DNA of 8,139 bases from Desulfobacterales bacterium (GCA_018399455.1 JAGYOT010000067.1:1-8139), one strand, 5' to 3'. Positions 1-7,498 are shown, numbered from the stretch's first letter. The notes: a model not told the origin generated them from the sequence alone. Numbers and translations: made by a program.

Positions 1-27
1 CGGTCTAAGGTTTTAATATACAAAATT

Positions 28-1218
28 ATGCATTCCGACAACGCTTTATACAAAAAGCTGCAAAAGCATCTGGACACCCTTCCGGTAGGCTTTCCCGCCA
101 CTCGTTCGGGGGTAGAGCAAAGTATCTTGAAAGCTCTTTTCACAACGGATGAGGCCCGTCTCGCCACGGTCCTGACCCATCGATGGGAATCGGCCGAAGC
201 CATTTGCCGGCGTGCCGGGCAGACCGGTTTGTTGGAGAGACACGGTCCTGGAGAAAAGAGCCTGAGGCCGGAGAAACAGGTCCGGGCCATGCTGGATCTG
301 ATGGCAAAAAAGGGAAGTATCTTCAAAAAGACAAATGACGCCGGTGCCGTGTACGCGCTTCTTCCTTTTGTCATCGGCATGTTCGAATTCCAGATCAATT
401 TTTTGACAAAGGCCTTTTATGAAGACACCACCCGGTATTTCCGGGAAGCTTTTGCTCTGACCTATCTCTCCACGCCGTTGCCGCAGATGCGGGTGATTCC
501 CGTATCAGAAAGTGTTCCTTCCACCCAGCATATTGCCACCTATGACGAGATTCGTCAAATCATTGAACAGGCGGGGGAAAAAATCGGGGTGGCCACCTGC
601 ATCTGCCGCAAGGGAAAGGATTTAATCGGAGAGCCATGCAAAATGACGGACCGGCGCGAGCTTTGTCTGGGATTCCGGGACTACTTTGACACCTATAAAC
701 GGGAAGGCTGGTTCCGGGCGATTGATAAAACCGAGGCTCTGGAGATACTGGCGGAGTCAGAGAGGGAAGGGCTGGTGCTGCAGGCGACCAATGAGCAGTA
801 TCCTCAGGCCGTTTGTGCCTGTTGCGGCTGCTGCTGCGGCATTTTAAACACCTTGAAAGCGATTCCCAACCCTGCGGATTTTGTCGCCGCCAATTTTCAG
901 GCCCGCGTGGATACCGGGAAATGTGTCGGATGCGGAATCTGCGAAAAGCGCTGCCAGATGGACGCCATCAGCGTTTCAGACGACAAAGCCTTTGTTAGTC
1001 CCAGGCGATGTATCGGCTGCGGGGTTTGTGTGACCGCTTGCCCTACAGGGGCACTTTCTTTGGAGGCTGCCGTTTCGGCGCACGTCCCGCCCGAGACCTC
1101 TGAGGCGCTTTATGATCGCCTAATGAGGGAGAAGAGCCGGTGGGGAAAGGCAAAAACCGCCATGCGCATCCTGCGGCATATGCGGTTTAGTGAGATTCGG
1201 GAATTGATCAGGATTTAA
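28..1218 (+). CDS. 4Fe-4S ferredoxin-domain protein with winged-helix-like N-terminal region
   Basis: Probable cytoplasmic iron-sulfur electron-transfer protein; no exact function is recognised. The C-terminus is a 2x[4Fe-4S] ferredoxin module with cysteines at residues 299/302/305/309 and 328/331/334/338. The second set ends in the usual CP, whereas the first ends in CQ. Two further cysteine groups lie upstream: C191, C193, C204 and C213, then a dense run at C263, C265-266 and C268-270; these could hold another cluster. Residues about 25-125 look helical and end in a wing-like stretch (KKGSIFKK, then ALLPFVIGMFEFQ), suggesting a winged-helix fold. There is no signal peptide or membrane segment. 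The ATG at 28 places the conserved-looking LQKHLD..PVGFPAT segment about 10 residues in. The frame stays open to the window edge and no good Shine-Dalgarno is visible, so an earlier start is possible. The stop is 3-12 bp from the next gene, so the two are very likely co-transcribed. The ferredoxin module is certain; the overall role is unknown. Confidence 0.88.
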   Translation: MHSDNALYKKLQKHLDTLPVGFPATRSGVEQSILKALFTTDEARLATVLTHRWESAEAICRRAGQTGLLERHGPGEKSLRPEKQVRAMLDLMAKKGSIFKKTNDAGAVYALLPFVIGMFEFQINFLTKAFYEDTTRYFREAFALTYLSTPLPQMRVIPVSESVPSTQHIATYDEIRQIIEQAGEKIGVATCICRKGKDLIGEPCKMTDRRELCLGFRDYFDTYKREGWFRAIDKTEALEILAESEREGLVLQATNEQYPQAVCACCGCCCGILNTLKAIPNPADFVAANFQARVDTGKCVGCGICEKRCQMDAISVSDDKAFVSPRRCIGCGVCVTACPTGALSLEAAVSAHVPPETSEALYDRLMREKSRWGKAKTAMRILRHMRFSEIRELIRI

Positions 1219-1225
1219 AAGGTGG
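1219..1225 (+). promoter_or_regulatory. Shine-Dalgarno AAGGTGG pointing to a TTG start at 1231
   Basis: AAGGTGG is one base from the ideal AAGGAGG and lies five bases before an in-frame TTG at 1231-1233. It overlaps the GTG at 1222, so if this site is used the flavoprotein starts at LRPGPRKIVVIG and is three residues shorter. It sits directly after the stop codon of the ferredoxin gene, which fits coupled translation of the pair. Confidence 0.5.
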
Positions 1226-2787
1226 TTAAATTGCGGCCGGGTCCGCGGAAAATCGTTGTGATCGGTTCCGGCATCGGGGGGATGGCGACCGGTGCGCTTT
1301 TGGCAAAGGCCGGGTACGAAGTCAGCGTTTTGGAACAAAATCCGACATTGATCGGCGGGCATGGCAGATGCCGGACCATAAGGGGCTTAAGCTTTTCCAT
1401 GGGGCCTCAGTATGTCTGGAACTTTGGGAAGGACCAGATCGGTGACCGATTCATGAGGTTTCTTGACATCGGGGCCGCCAATCCCTTCATTTCGATGAAG
1501 ACCGACGGGTTTGAGCGTCTCCTGATCGGTGATCGAAGCGGGGCGCTCGCCGATTTTTTTCTGGAATTTGATGTCCCGATGGGGCTGGAGAGGTTCGGCC
1601 GTAAGCTTAAGGATTGCTTTCCCGGTGAGGCGCGCTCGCTTTCGTTTTTGTTTGACGATATGCTGGCGATATGGAAAGCTTATCAAACCTGTTTTAAAAG
1701 ACCTGTAGACGGCGGCGGGCGCCTTGGCCAAACCGCGGGGTTTCTGTTTGCATCCGGCCTTGCGCTCCATGTCAAAACGCGGTTTTGCAGGAGTGCCTGC
1801 CAGAGCCTGAGCGCATTTTTCGATCAATACGGTATCAGTGAACTGCCTCGTCGCATCCTCTACGGCCATGGCGGTATTTTTGCGGAAAACGAAGCGGATA
1901 TGTCGGCCGTTGCTTATATTATCGGCACGGGCAACTATCATCAGGGGGCATGGTATCCGAAAAACGGGTTTTCTCATTTTTTTCATTCATTGAAATCTGT
2001 CATCGATCAGGCCGGTGGTGCCGTTTACACCGGAAAACAGGTGCTCCGGATGGATACAGCGGGACGGCGGGCAACACGTGCGATCTGTTCGGACGGGAGT
2101 GCTTTTGATGCCGATATTTTTATAAGCGATATCTCTCCCCGCCTTACCTGCGCTCTGCTGGGCAGAAGCCGGTCTGCGGGGCGTTTGAGGTATCAACCCT
2201 CCCACAGTATTATCACCTGCTGTATCGGCCTGGAAAAAGGCCTGCCTGAAATTTCTGCCATGAACGGAGGCAACCTTTGGTGGCAGACCGGATCGCCGGT
2301 GAATTATCGTGAACCGGACGTGACGGCCAGTCCCCGGATGCTTTTTGTCGCCTCCCCCACCGCCAACGGTTTTGGAAGGGCTGCGGGGTGCCGCGATGAC
2401 GCTTTGGTTGTCTTTTGTCCGGGCCATTATAACCAGGAGAAAGCGATTCACAAGGCCGGGTCCGCCGCTGAGAAGCGGTTCAAGGAGCAGTTGGCCGCGC
2501 ATATCGTGGATATCCTGGAGAAAAATGGGCTTCCCGGCATCTGCTCCCGGCTGCGCTTTGTGGAGGTGTTGAGCTCAGTGGATATTGAATCCGAAACCGG
2601 CGGCGAGCAGGGCAATGCCTATGGCCGCCGGCTTTCCGCGGCCGAAATCCGAAAAGGTCCCATACGGTCCCGTTCAATGCCTGACAACCTTTACAATGTC
2701 TCCGCAACGGCTAACAGCCCGGGCATTGCCGCCGGCATCGCCACTGCCATAAAAACCTTTGAAACATTGACCGGACACGCCATATAG
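1222..2787 (+). CDS. FAD-dependent oxidoreductase, phytoene desaturase (CrtI)-like / COG1233 family
   Basis: Flavoprotein of the amine-oxidase/phytoene-desaturase superfamily, about 521 residues, a usual length for the family. The N-terminus is a Rossmann FAD site: VVIGSGIGG at residues 12-20, then E38 at the end of beta-2 for the ribose, then GG at 45-46. A WYPKNGFSHFFHSL stretch near the middle matches the family's YP.GG...L segment, and FISDISP resembles the usual S-N-A-x-P element with D in place of N. The C-terminus (NLYNVSATANSPGIAAGIATA) matches the second FAD-contacting motif. The superfamily covers carotenoid desaturases, isomerases and saturases, and the substrate here cannot be told. 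The partner ferredoxin gene just upstream suggests iron-sulfur-linked electron delivery (inference). The start is uncertain: the GTG at 1222 has only AGGA at 1210-1213, while a TTG at 1231 has a much better AAGGTGG five bases before it. Confidence 0.88.
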   Translation: MVKLRPGPRKIVVIGSGIGGMATGALLAKAGYEVSVLEQNPTLIGGHGRCRTIRGLSFSMGPQYVWNFGKDQIGDRFMRFLDIGAANPFISMKTDGFERLLIGDRSGALADFFLEFDVPMGLERFGRKLKDCFPGEARSLSFLFDDMLAIWKAYQTCFKRPVDGGGRLGQTAGFLFASGLALHVKTRFCRSACQSLSAFFDQYGISELPRRILYGHGGIFAENEADMSAVAYIIGTGNYHQGAWYPKNGFSHFFHSLKSVIDQAGGAVYTGKQVLRMDTAGRRATRAICSDGSAFDADIFISDISPRLTCALLGRSRSAGRLRYQPSHSIITCCIGLEKGLPEISAMNGGNLWWQTGSPVNYREPDVTASPRMLFVASPTANGFGRAAGCRDDALVVFCPGHYNQEKAIHKAGSAAEKRFKEQLAAHIVDILEKNGLPGICSRLRFVEVLSSVDIESETGGEQGNAYGRRLSAAEIRKGPIRSRSMPDNLYNVSATANSPGIAAGIATAIKTFETLTGHAI

Positions 2788-2795
2788 ACCGGTCA
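2768..2795. terminator. Weak candidate terminator/inverted repeat in a convergent gap
   Basis: TGACCGG at 2768-2774 pairs perfectly with CCGGTCA at 2789-2795 across a 14-base loop that contains the TAG stop of the flavoprotein gene. The 149-bp gap to the converging cobS gene shows no better stem. Neither strand carries a T-run after the stem, so this is not a canonical intrinsic terminator. It could be a 3'-end stabilising hairpin, or termination may be Rho-dependent. Confidence 0.25.
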
Positions 2796-2936
2796 TGGAT
2801 GCATGCAACCGGCCTGGTTTTCAGATATCGACGGATGCGGCCATGCATACCGTGCGCGCTGTCAAGAAAATGCGCGGTCAGGGATAAGCCCGAAAAATGG
2901 CGGCGGTTTCCAGGTGCAGGACAGGGATTGGGTACA

Positions 2937-3692
2937 TCAAACCGTCGTTATGGCTGCGGCGAGAAACAGGACGGATTCTGTGACTTCGGTCATGGCCCCC
3001 AGCATATCGCCCGTGATGCATCCCATTCGGCGGCGATAGTAAAAAATGAGTGAACAAACCAGGGCAAAAAATACACAGATTATCCACAGACCCCGCCATC
3101 CGAGCAAAAGCGCAGCAACCAGGCACAGGCCCAAGGCCCGGAAATCCTTTATCATGATCGGGCTGTCAAACAGGTCAAAGCCGGTCCCACCCGTCGGCCG
3201 GCCATAGGGGAGGGCTTTGATCCCGAATATCATGGAGGCCCGGGCCAGACCCGGAACCAGCACGAGTACAAGAAACCGCGTCCAGGGAGCTGAGGCGGGA
3301 ATTGCCGAAATCGCTGCAATTTTGATGGCAAGTCCGGAGACCACCGCCGCCATTCCCATCACACCGATACGGCTGTCTTTCATGATGGAGAGTACCGTAT
3401 CGGTGTCCCGATGCCCGAAAAGGCCGTCTGCGCTGTCTGCCAGCCCATCGATGTGAAGCGCCCCGGTCAGGGCGATGAGCAAAATCACATCCAGAACCGC
3501 CGGCACCAGAGACCCCGGCCACAGCCGACAGACACCCGCATCAAAGACGGCCAATATCAGTCCCAGGATAAGGCCGACCACGGGGAAATAGGCGATCATT
3601 TCCCTTGGCTGGTAAACCGCTGTTTTGCCTGCCGGCAACAGGGTGATAAACTGAAAAGCGGACCGAAGCGCCTGCATCGGAAAACTCAGCAT
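2937..3692 (-). CDS. cobS: Adenosylcobinamide-GDP ribazoletransferase (cobalamin synthase)
   Basis: Integral membrane enzyme that joins adenosylcobinamide-GDP to alpha-ribazole (or its phosphate), the last assembly step of adenosylcobalamin. At 251 residues it has the family's usual length. Visible family motifs are HIDGLADSADGLFG at 80-93 (Asp-rich, probable metal/substrate site), DSRIGVMG at 106-113, and GCITGDMLGAMTEVTE at 224-239. Hydrophobic segments at about 33-55, 64-80, 112-132, 138-155, 186-198, 201-218 and 238-251 fit a polytopic protein. It is the last gene of the minus-strand run, and its ATG overlaps the stop of the MBL gene as ATGCTGA. No Shine-Dalgarno is visible, and a strong palindrome occupies that position. 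Met6 is a possible alternative start. Usual partners cobU, cobT and cobC are absent from the window, and no cobalamin riboswitch is visible nearby. Confidence 0.95.
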   Translation of the reverse strand: MLSFPMQALRSAFQFITLLPAGKTAVYQPREMIAYFPVVGLILGLILAVFDAGVCRLWPGSLVPAVLDVILLIALTGALHIDGLADSADGLFGHRDTDTVLSIMKDSRIGVMGMAAVVSGLAIKIAAISAIPASAPWTRFLVLVLVPGLARASMIFGIKALPYGRPTGGTGFDLFDSPIMIKDFRALGLCLVAALLLGWRGLWIICVFFALVCSLIFYYRRRMGCITGDMLGAMTEVTESVLFLAAAITTV

Positions 3693-4540
3693 TTGGACCG
3701 GCCGGGCCGGTCGGGCTGCAATTGATCGGGTTCCAGTATTTCAATCAGCGGCGAAGGCGTGTGCTGGAGGGCCACGGTAAGCTTCGGCCCTTGGCCTGAA
3801 AGGCGCTCAGAGACGACACTCATGGCCTTCTCCGGCGTGTTGTTGGTCTCACTCAGGTGAGCCAGAATCACATGGGTCAGCTCCTTGTGATATACATCCA
3901 TCAAAAGCGCTTTGGCCGCATCATTGGAGAGGTGGCCGGTACGGCCCTTGACCCGCTGCTTAATCGGCCAGGGATAGGGGCCCGCCTCCAGCATCTGCAG
4001 ATCGTGATTAGCCTCCAGAATCAGGTAGTTGCAGTCGCTTAAGTGATGTTTAACCATGTGGGTGGCAATTCCAAGGTCAGTGGCCAGGCCGATCTTCTGC
4101 CCGTCCATACGGAAGGTAAAACCTGCCGGGTCGCAGGCGTCATGCGAGGTTGAAAACGGGTGAAGGCGAATATCCCTGATGGAAAAGGCAGTACCGCAGG
4201 AAAAATTGCGGATGGTTTCAATGCGCCCCAGCCGGCCGGCAGCCGCGGCTTCGGTGCCGGCAGAGATATAGACGGGGAGGTTGTATTTTCTCGCCAAAAC
4301 ACCGACGCCGTGCAAGTGATCATTGTGTTCATGAGAGACCACAATTGCATCCACCTGCTCGGGTGAAAGTCCACGGACCTTGAATCGCCTTTCAATTTCA
4401 ACGCCGGAGAAGCCGGCATCGACAAGAATATTGGTTTTTCCGGAGCTGATGTAGATGGCATTGCCTTTGCTGCCGCTTGCCAGCATGCATATGCTAGCGG
4501 CGCATTCTAGAGGGGAGGGAGTGTCGTCTAACTGCCGCAT
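3686..4540 (-). CDS. MBL-fold metallo-hydrolase, YycJ/WalJ type
   Basis: Cytoplasmic metallo-beta-lactamase-fold hydrolase of 284 residues. Metal-binding elements appear in order: LASGSKGNAIYIS (19-32) at the first strands, D41 in ILVDAGFSG, HEHNDH at 70-75, the HD of TSHDACDP at 133-134, D155 in GLATDLG, H179 in EANHD, and H228 in LAHLSETNN. The opening LASGSKGN...VDAG and closing HLS..NN are typical of the YycJ/WalJ family. A Bacillus member has been linked to mutation avoidance and proposed to be a 5'-3' exonuclease (recalled, not checked). The ATG at 4540 abuts the dut stop as TGAATG, preceded by GGAG, so translation is probably coupled. Met19 is a possible alternative start but would cut into the first strand. 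The last residues (QPDRPGRSKC) look unconserved and cover the cobS hairpin. The fold is certain; the substrate is not. Confidence 0.92.
   Translation of the reverse strand: MRQLDDTPSPLECAASICMLASGSKGNAIYISSGKTNILVDAGFSGVEIERRFKVRGLSPEQVDAIVVSHEHNDHLHGVGVLARKYNLPVYISAGTEAAAAGRLGRIETIRNFSCGTAFSIRDIRLHPFSTSHDACDPAGFTFRMDGQKIGLATDLGIATHMVKHHLSDCNYLILEANHDLQMLEAGPYPWPIKQRVKGRTGHLSNDAAKALLMDVYHKELTHVILAHLSETNNTPEKAMSVVSERLSGQGPKLTVALQHTPSPLIEILEPDQLQPDRPGRSKC
3696..3712 (-). promoter_or_regulatory. 17-bp palindrome/hairpin directly before the cobS start
   Basis: GACCGGCCGGGCCGGTC (plus strand) is a perfect inverted repeat around a central G. In the mRNA it can form a 7-bp GC-rich stem with a 3-base loop that ends three bases before the cobS ATG at 3692-3690. 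It occupies the place of the ribosome binding site and lies in the last codons of the MBL gene, so ribosomes finishing that gene would have to melt it. A role in translational coupling is inferred. Confidence 0.45.
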
Positions 4541-4999
4541 TCAAACTCCGGTATGGCCGAAGCCGCCGTCATTGCGGCTGGACGTGGAGAGATCGTCCAC
4601 CAGGTTGAGTCGCACCTGGCAGACTTGTTGAATAACCATTTGTGCGATGCGGTCGCCCCGATTGACTGTAAAATCGGCTTTGCCGAGATTGATCAGGGCG
4701 ATTTGAACTTCTCCGCGGTAATCCGCGTCAATAGTGCCGGGGGAGTTAATAATGCCGATACCGTACTTAACAGCCAGCCCACTTCTGGGGCGGATCTGGG
4801 CCTCGTAGCCGGGGGGCAGTGCAATGGCAAAGCCGGTGGGAATCAGAGCGATGTCCCCTGGCGCGATAATCACCGGTTCGGCTACTGCCGCGCAGATATC
4901 CATCCCGGATGAATGCGGTGTCATATATTGCGGCAAAGCAATATCCGCATCCGCCTCCGGCCGCACCCGGCGGCAGGCAACGGCTTTTGCTGGTGGCAT
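4541..4999 (-). CDS. dut: Deoxyuridine 5'-triphosphate nucleotidohydrolase (dUTPase)
   Basis: Hydrolyses dUTP to dUMP and pyrophosphate, keeping uracil out of DNA and supplying dUMP for thymidylate synthesis; the family is a cytoplasmic homotrimer. It has 152 residues, the normal length. All five family motifs are present: SGMDICA (31-37), PRSGLA (71-76), GTIDADYRGE (88-97, with catalytic D91), RIAQMVI (117-123), and the C-terminal arm RNDGGFGHTG (142-151), which closes over the nucleotide. The arm has N and H where G and S are common, a conservative variation. The ATG at 4999 has AAGG seven bases upstream and lies 15 bp after the pnp stop, so it is clearly in the same transcription unit. It abuts the MBL gene downstream. 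Confidence 0.97.
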   Translation of the reverse strand: MPPAKAVACRRVRPEADADIALPQYMTPHSSGMDICAAVAEPVIIAPGDIALIPTGFAIALPPGYEAQIRPRSGLAVKYGIGIINSPGTIDADYRGEVQIALINLGKADFTVNRGDRIAQMVIQQVCQVRLNLVDDLSTSSRNDGGFGHTGV

Positions 5000-5014
5000 C
5001 AGGCTGCCTTCGCC

Positions 5015-7138
5015 TTATTCGGGTTTTGACTTCTGTTTATTGTTTGCGCCGGATTTGTCATTTTTTTTCATCAGCGCCTTACGGCTCAGCTTGATTTTTC
5101 CGTCCGGTGTAATATCAATGACTTTAACCTTGATGAGATCACCCTGCTGGATTTCATCGGTGACCTTTTTAATCCGGTAAGGAGCGATTTCTGAAATGTG
5201 GACAAGCCCCTCGGTCTTGGGTTTGATTTGGACAAAAGCCCCGAAATCGGTTATCTTGACCACAGAGCCGTCGTAGACTTGGCCGATTTCAGGCTCCAGT
5301 CCAATGTCCTTTATAATTTCAAGGGCCTTCTCGCCATCCTCTTTTTTGACAGAGGCGATTTTAACCATGCCGGTGTCATCGATTTCGATCTGCGTATTGG
5401 TCTCGGACTGGATGGAGCGGATCATTTTTCCGCCCGGGCCGATGATGTCGCCAATGCGCTCAGGACTGATTTTGACAGTATAGACTACCGGAGCATAAGG
5501 AGAAAGCTCTTTTCGCGGCGACTGGATCGTTTCCTTCATTTTGTCAAGAATATGAAGACGGCCGTCTTTGGCCTGACCCAGGGCCTTCTCCAGGATGCCC
5601 CTGGGCAACTCCTTGATTTTAATGTCCATCTGGACGGCTGTGATGCCATCAGCCGTTCCGGCAACCTTGAAGTCCATATCTCCGGTGTGATCTTCGTCAC
5701 CCAGGATATCCGAGAGTACGACGACTTTTTCGCCGTCGGTGACAAGGCCCATGGCGATCCCGGAAACCGGCGCCTTAATGGGGACGCCCCCGTCCATGAG
5801 AGCCAGCGATGATGCGCATACGGTAGCCATGGAGGATGACCCGTTTGATTCCAGGACCTCCGAGACAATTCGGATGGTGTATTCAAAATTTTCTCTGTCC
5901 GGCAGTACCGTTTCAATGGCCCGTTTAGCAAGGGCACCGTGACCAATATCGCGCCGGCTTGGCCCTCCGGGCCGTCTGACCTCACCGACACAGTACGGCG
6001 GGAAATTATAGTGGAGCATAAAGGGCTGGCTCTCTTCACCGCTTAAAGTCTCAATCCGCTGTTCATCCTGACCGGAGCCCAGGGTCATGGCGGCCAGCAC
6101 CTGCGTCTCTCCCCGGGTGAACAGGGCACTGCCGTGAACGCGGGGCAGGATGCCGGCTTCGCTGTTGATGGGACGAACCTCATCAAAGCGTCGGTTGTCG
6201 ATTCGGCGACCCTGCTCGAGGATCATATCCCGGCAAAGGTCGTGCTGCAGGTCGTTTAAGATGTGATGGATCTCTTTTTCCTGGTCCGCGTATGCCTCTC
6301 CAAGATTTTCAATCACATCCGCTTTGAGGGCCGCCAGAGCGCGCTGCCGCTCCTTTTTTTCCGGGATGATGAGTGCCTCGGCCATACGGGAGGCTGCAGC
6401 ATCGCGGACTCTTTCAACGGCCTTTGGGTCATGTTGGGCAAGCACGCATTCCCGTTTTTCAACGCCAACGGATTCCCTCAACTTTTCCTGTGTGTCGATA
6501 ATGGGCTGGAGTTTTTTGTGCCCAAAGTAGATCGCCTCGATCATCTCGGCCTCGCTCACCATTTCACCGCCGCCTTCAACCATGATTACGCCGGTCCTGG
6601 AGCCGGCGACAATGATATTGATATCCGAGATTTTACGCTGTTCGATGGACGGGTTTGCAATAAATTCCCCGTCAATGCGACCGACGCGCACAGCCGCAAT
6701 AGGCCCGTCAAACGGGATGTCCGATATTTCAAGCGCAGCCGAGGCCCCGTTCAGGGCCAGAATATCCGGGTCATTGACTTTGTCCATGGACAAAACGGTT
6801 GCAATTACCTGGGTCTCATAGCAATATCCCTTTGGGAACAAAGGACGAATAGGCCGGTCGGTTAGACGGGCAGTCAGGGTTTCTTTCTCGCTGGGTCGGC
6901 CGATTTCGCGACGAAAGTAGTTGCCCGGGATTCGGCCGGCGGCGTATATTTTTTCCTGGTATTCGACAGAAAGGGGAAGGAAGCCGACATCGCGTTCCTC
7001 ATTGCTGGAAACTACCGTCACCAGGACAATGGTTTCCCCGTACTGAACCAGAACCGCCCCTGAGGCCTGCTTGGCCAGTTTTCCGGTCTGGAAGCTGAGC
7101 GTTTCTTCCCCGATTTGCGTTTTAAAAGATATTTCCAT
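5015..7138 (-). CDS. pnp: Polyribonucleotide nucleotidyltransferase (PNPase)
   Basis: Phosphorolytic 3'-5' exoribonuclease that degrades RNA to nucleoside diphosphates and can run in reverse to add tails; in the family it is a ring-shaped trimer, often in a degradosome. It has 707 residues, the expected length. Order of domains: first RNase PH-like domain (about 1-215, with the typical RPIRPLF at 95-101), all-helical linker (about 225-310), second catalytic RNase PH domain (about 315-545, with FTRGETQ at 340-346 and conserved acidic residues D487 and D489 in [12 protein letters not shown]), KH domain (about 550-612, GPGG loop at 567-570), and S1 domain (about 618-688). A short lysine-rich tail ends the protein. 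The ATG at 7138 has AGGAG six bases upstream. The leader between rpsO and pnp carries a hairpin, as expected for an autoregulated pnp. Confidence 0.98.
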   Translation of the reverse strand: MEISFKTQIGEETLSFQTGKLAKQASGAVLVQYGETIVLVTVVSSNEERDVGFLPLSVEYQEKIYAAGRIPGNYFRREIGRPSEKETLTARLTDRPIRPLFPKGYCYETQVIATVLSMDKVNDPDILALNGASAALEISDIPFDGPIAAVRVGRIDGEFIANPSIEQRKISDINIIVAGSRTGVIMVEGGGEMVSEAEMIEAIYFGHKKLQPIIDTQEKLRESVGVEKRECVLAQHDPKAVERVRDAAASRMAEALIIPEKKERQRALAALKADVIENLGEAYADQEKEIHHILNDLQHDLCRDMILEQGRRIDNRRFDEVRPINSEAGILPRVHGSALFTRGETQVLAAMTLGSGQDEQRIETLSGEESQPFMLHYNFPPYCVGEVRRPGGPSRRDIGHGALAKRAIETVLPDRENFEYTIRIVSEVLESNGSSSMATVCASSLALMDGGVPIKAPVSGIAMGLVTDGEKVVVLSDILGDEDHTGDMDFKVAGTADGITAVQMDIKIKELPRGILEKALGQAKDGRLHILDKMKETIQSPRKELSPYAPVVYTVKISPERIGDIIGPGGKMIRSIQSETNTQIEIDDTGMVKIASVKKEDGEKALEIIKDIGLEPEIGQVYDGSVVKITDFGAFVQIKPKTEGLVHISEIAPYRIKKVTDEIQQGDLIKVKVIDITPDGKIKLSRKALMKKNDKSGANNKQKSKPE

Positions 7139-7144
7139 AATTAT

Positions 7145-7149
7145 CTCCT
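7145..7149 (-). promoter_or_regulatory. pnp ribosome binding site
   Basis: AGGAG on the minus strand, with a six-base spacer (ATAATT) before the ATG at 7138-7136. It fixes the pnp start at 7138. Confidence 0.75.
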
Positions 7150-7163
7150 GAAGATAGAGTATA

Positions 7164-7189
7164 CTCCACCGGTACTTTCCCCGGCGGAG
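7164..7189 (-). promoter_or_regulatory. Hairpin in the rpsO-pnp leader
   Basis: On the minus strand CTCCGCCGG (7189-7181) pairs with CCGGTGGAG (7172-7164) as a 9-bp stem with one G-U pair and an 8-base loop. The stem is not followed by a T-run on the minus strand, so it is unlikely to terminate transcription. In Escherichia coli the rpsO-pnp spacer holds a structure cut by RNase III that sets up PNPase autoregulation. An equivalent job here is inferred from position only. Confidence 0.4.
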
Positions 7190-7228
7190 CAGAGGAAGGG
7201 GGTTTTTTGTGGGAATTCACGGATTGGT

Positions 7229-7498
7229 TTATCGTCTGAGTCCAAGCTCCTTGATAATCCCTCTATAGCGCTGCACATCCTTGTTTTTTACATAATTCAG
7301 CAGACGGCGGCGTTTACCGACCATCAGGAGTAACCCTCTTCGTGAATGATGATCTTTCTTGTGGATTTTTAAGTGTTCCGTTAAATGGCTGATCCGGTTG
7401 GTCAACAAGGCTATCTGAACCTCAGGAGAGCCGGTATCGCTGTCATGCAGCTTGAACTTTTCAATGGTATCCTGCTTTCTTAGTTCTGGGGTTGTCAC
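7229..7498 (-). CDS. rpsO: 30S ribosomal protein S15
   Basis: Small-subunit primary 16S rRNA-binding protein. With the start chosen here it has 89 residues, the standard S15 length. The core [19 protein letters not shown], the [12 protein letters not shown] segment and the closing LGLRR are diagnostic. A longer reading that begins at an ATG at 7525 would add nine residues (MNFFSRRHT) that are actually the ribosome binding site and spacer: AAGGAGG at 7511-7505 lies six bases before the GTG at 7498, so GTG is the likely start. The gene lies between truB and pnp, the usual bacterial order, 32 bp after the truB stop and 90 bp before pnp. Confidence 0.97.
   Translation of the reverse strand: MTTPELRKQDTIEKFKLHDSDTGSPEVQIALLTNRISHLTEHLKIHKKDHHSRRGLLLMVGKRRRLLNYVKNKDVQRYRGIIKELGLRR

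Noticed and set aside
1387..1986. Minus-strand open frame (199 codons) opposite the flavoprotein gene
   Set aside because: The plus-strand frame has clear FAD motifs; the antisense product is basic and featureless.
2788..2936. Further inverted repeats in the convergent gap, such as the pair of GCGC arms near 2852-2879
   Set aside because: Short stems with bulges and no T-run; no better than expected in GC-rich sequence.
2803..3039. Small plus-strand open frame after the flavoprotein gene
   Set aside because: No Shine-Dalgarno, runs antisense into the conserved end of cobS, and the composition is not protein-like.
3693..3800. Cobalamin riboswitch upstream of cobS
   Set aside because: This region codes for the end of the MBL protein, and I see no B12-box-like sequence.
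5198..5812. Long plus-strand open frame (204 codons) opposite pnp
   Set aside because: Antisense to the conserved second PNPase catalytic domain through the S1 domain; no family motifs and no convincing ribosome binding site. A by-product of pnp codon use.
6263..6865. Long plus-strand open frame (200 codons) opposite pnp
   Set aside because: Antisense to conserved PNPase sequence, with no recognisable domain.
7158..7163. TATACT as a -10 box for a pnp promoter (minus strand)
   Set aside because: Seventeen bases upstream lies CGCCGG, a very poor -35, inside the leader hairpin. The match is probably chance, though an activator-dependent promoter cannot be excluded.
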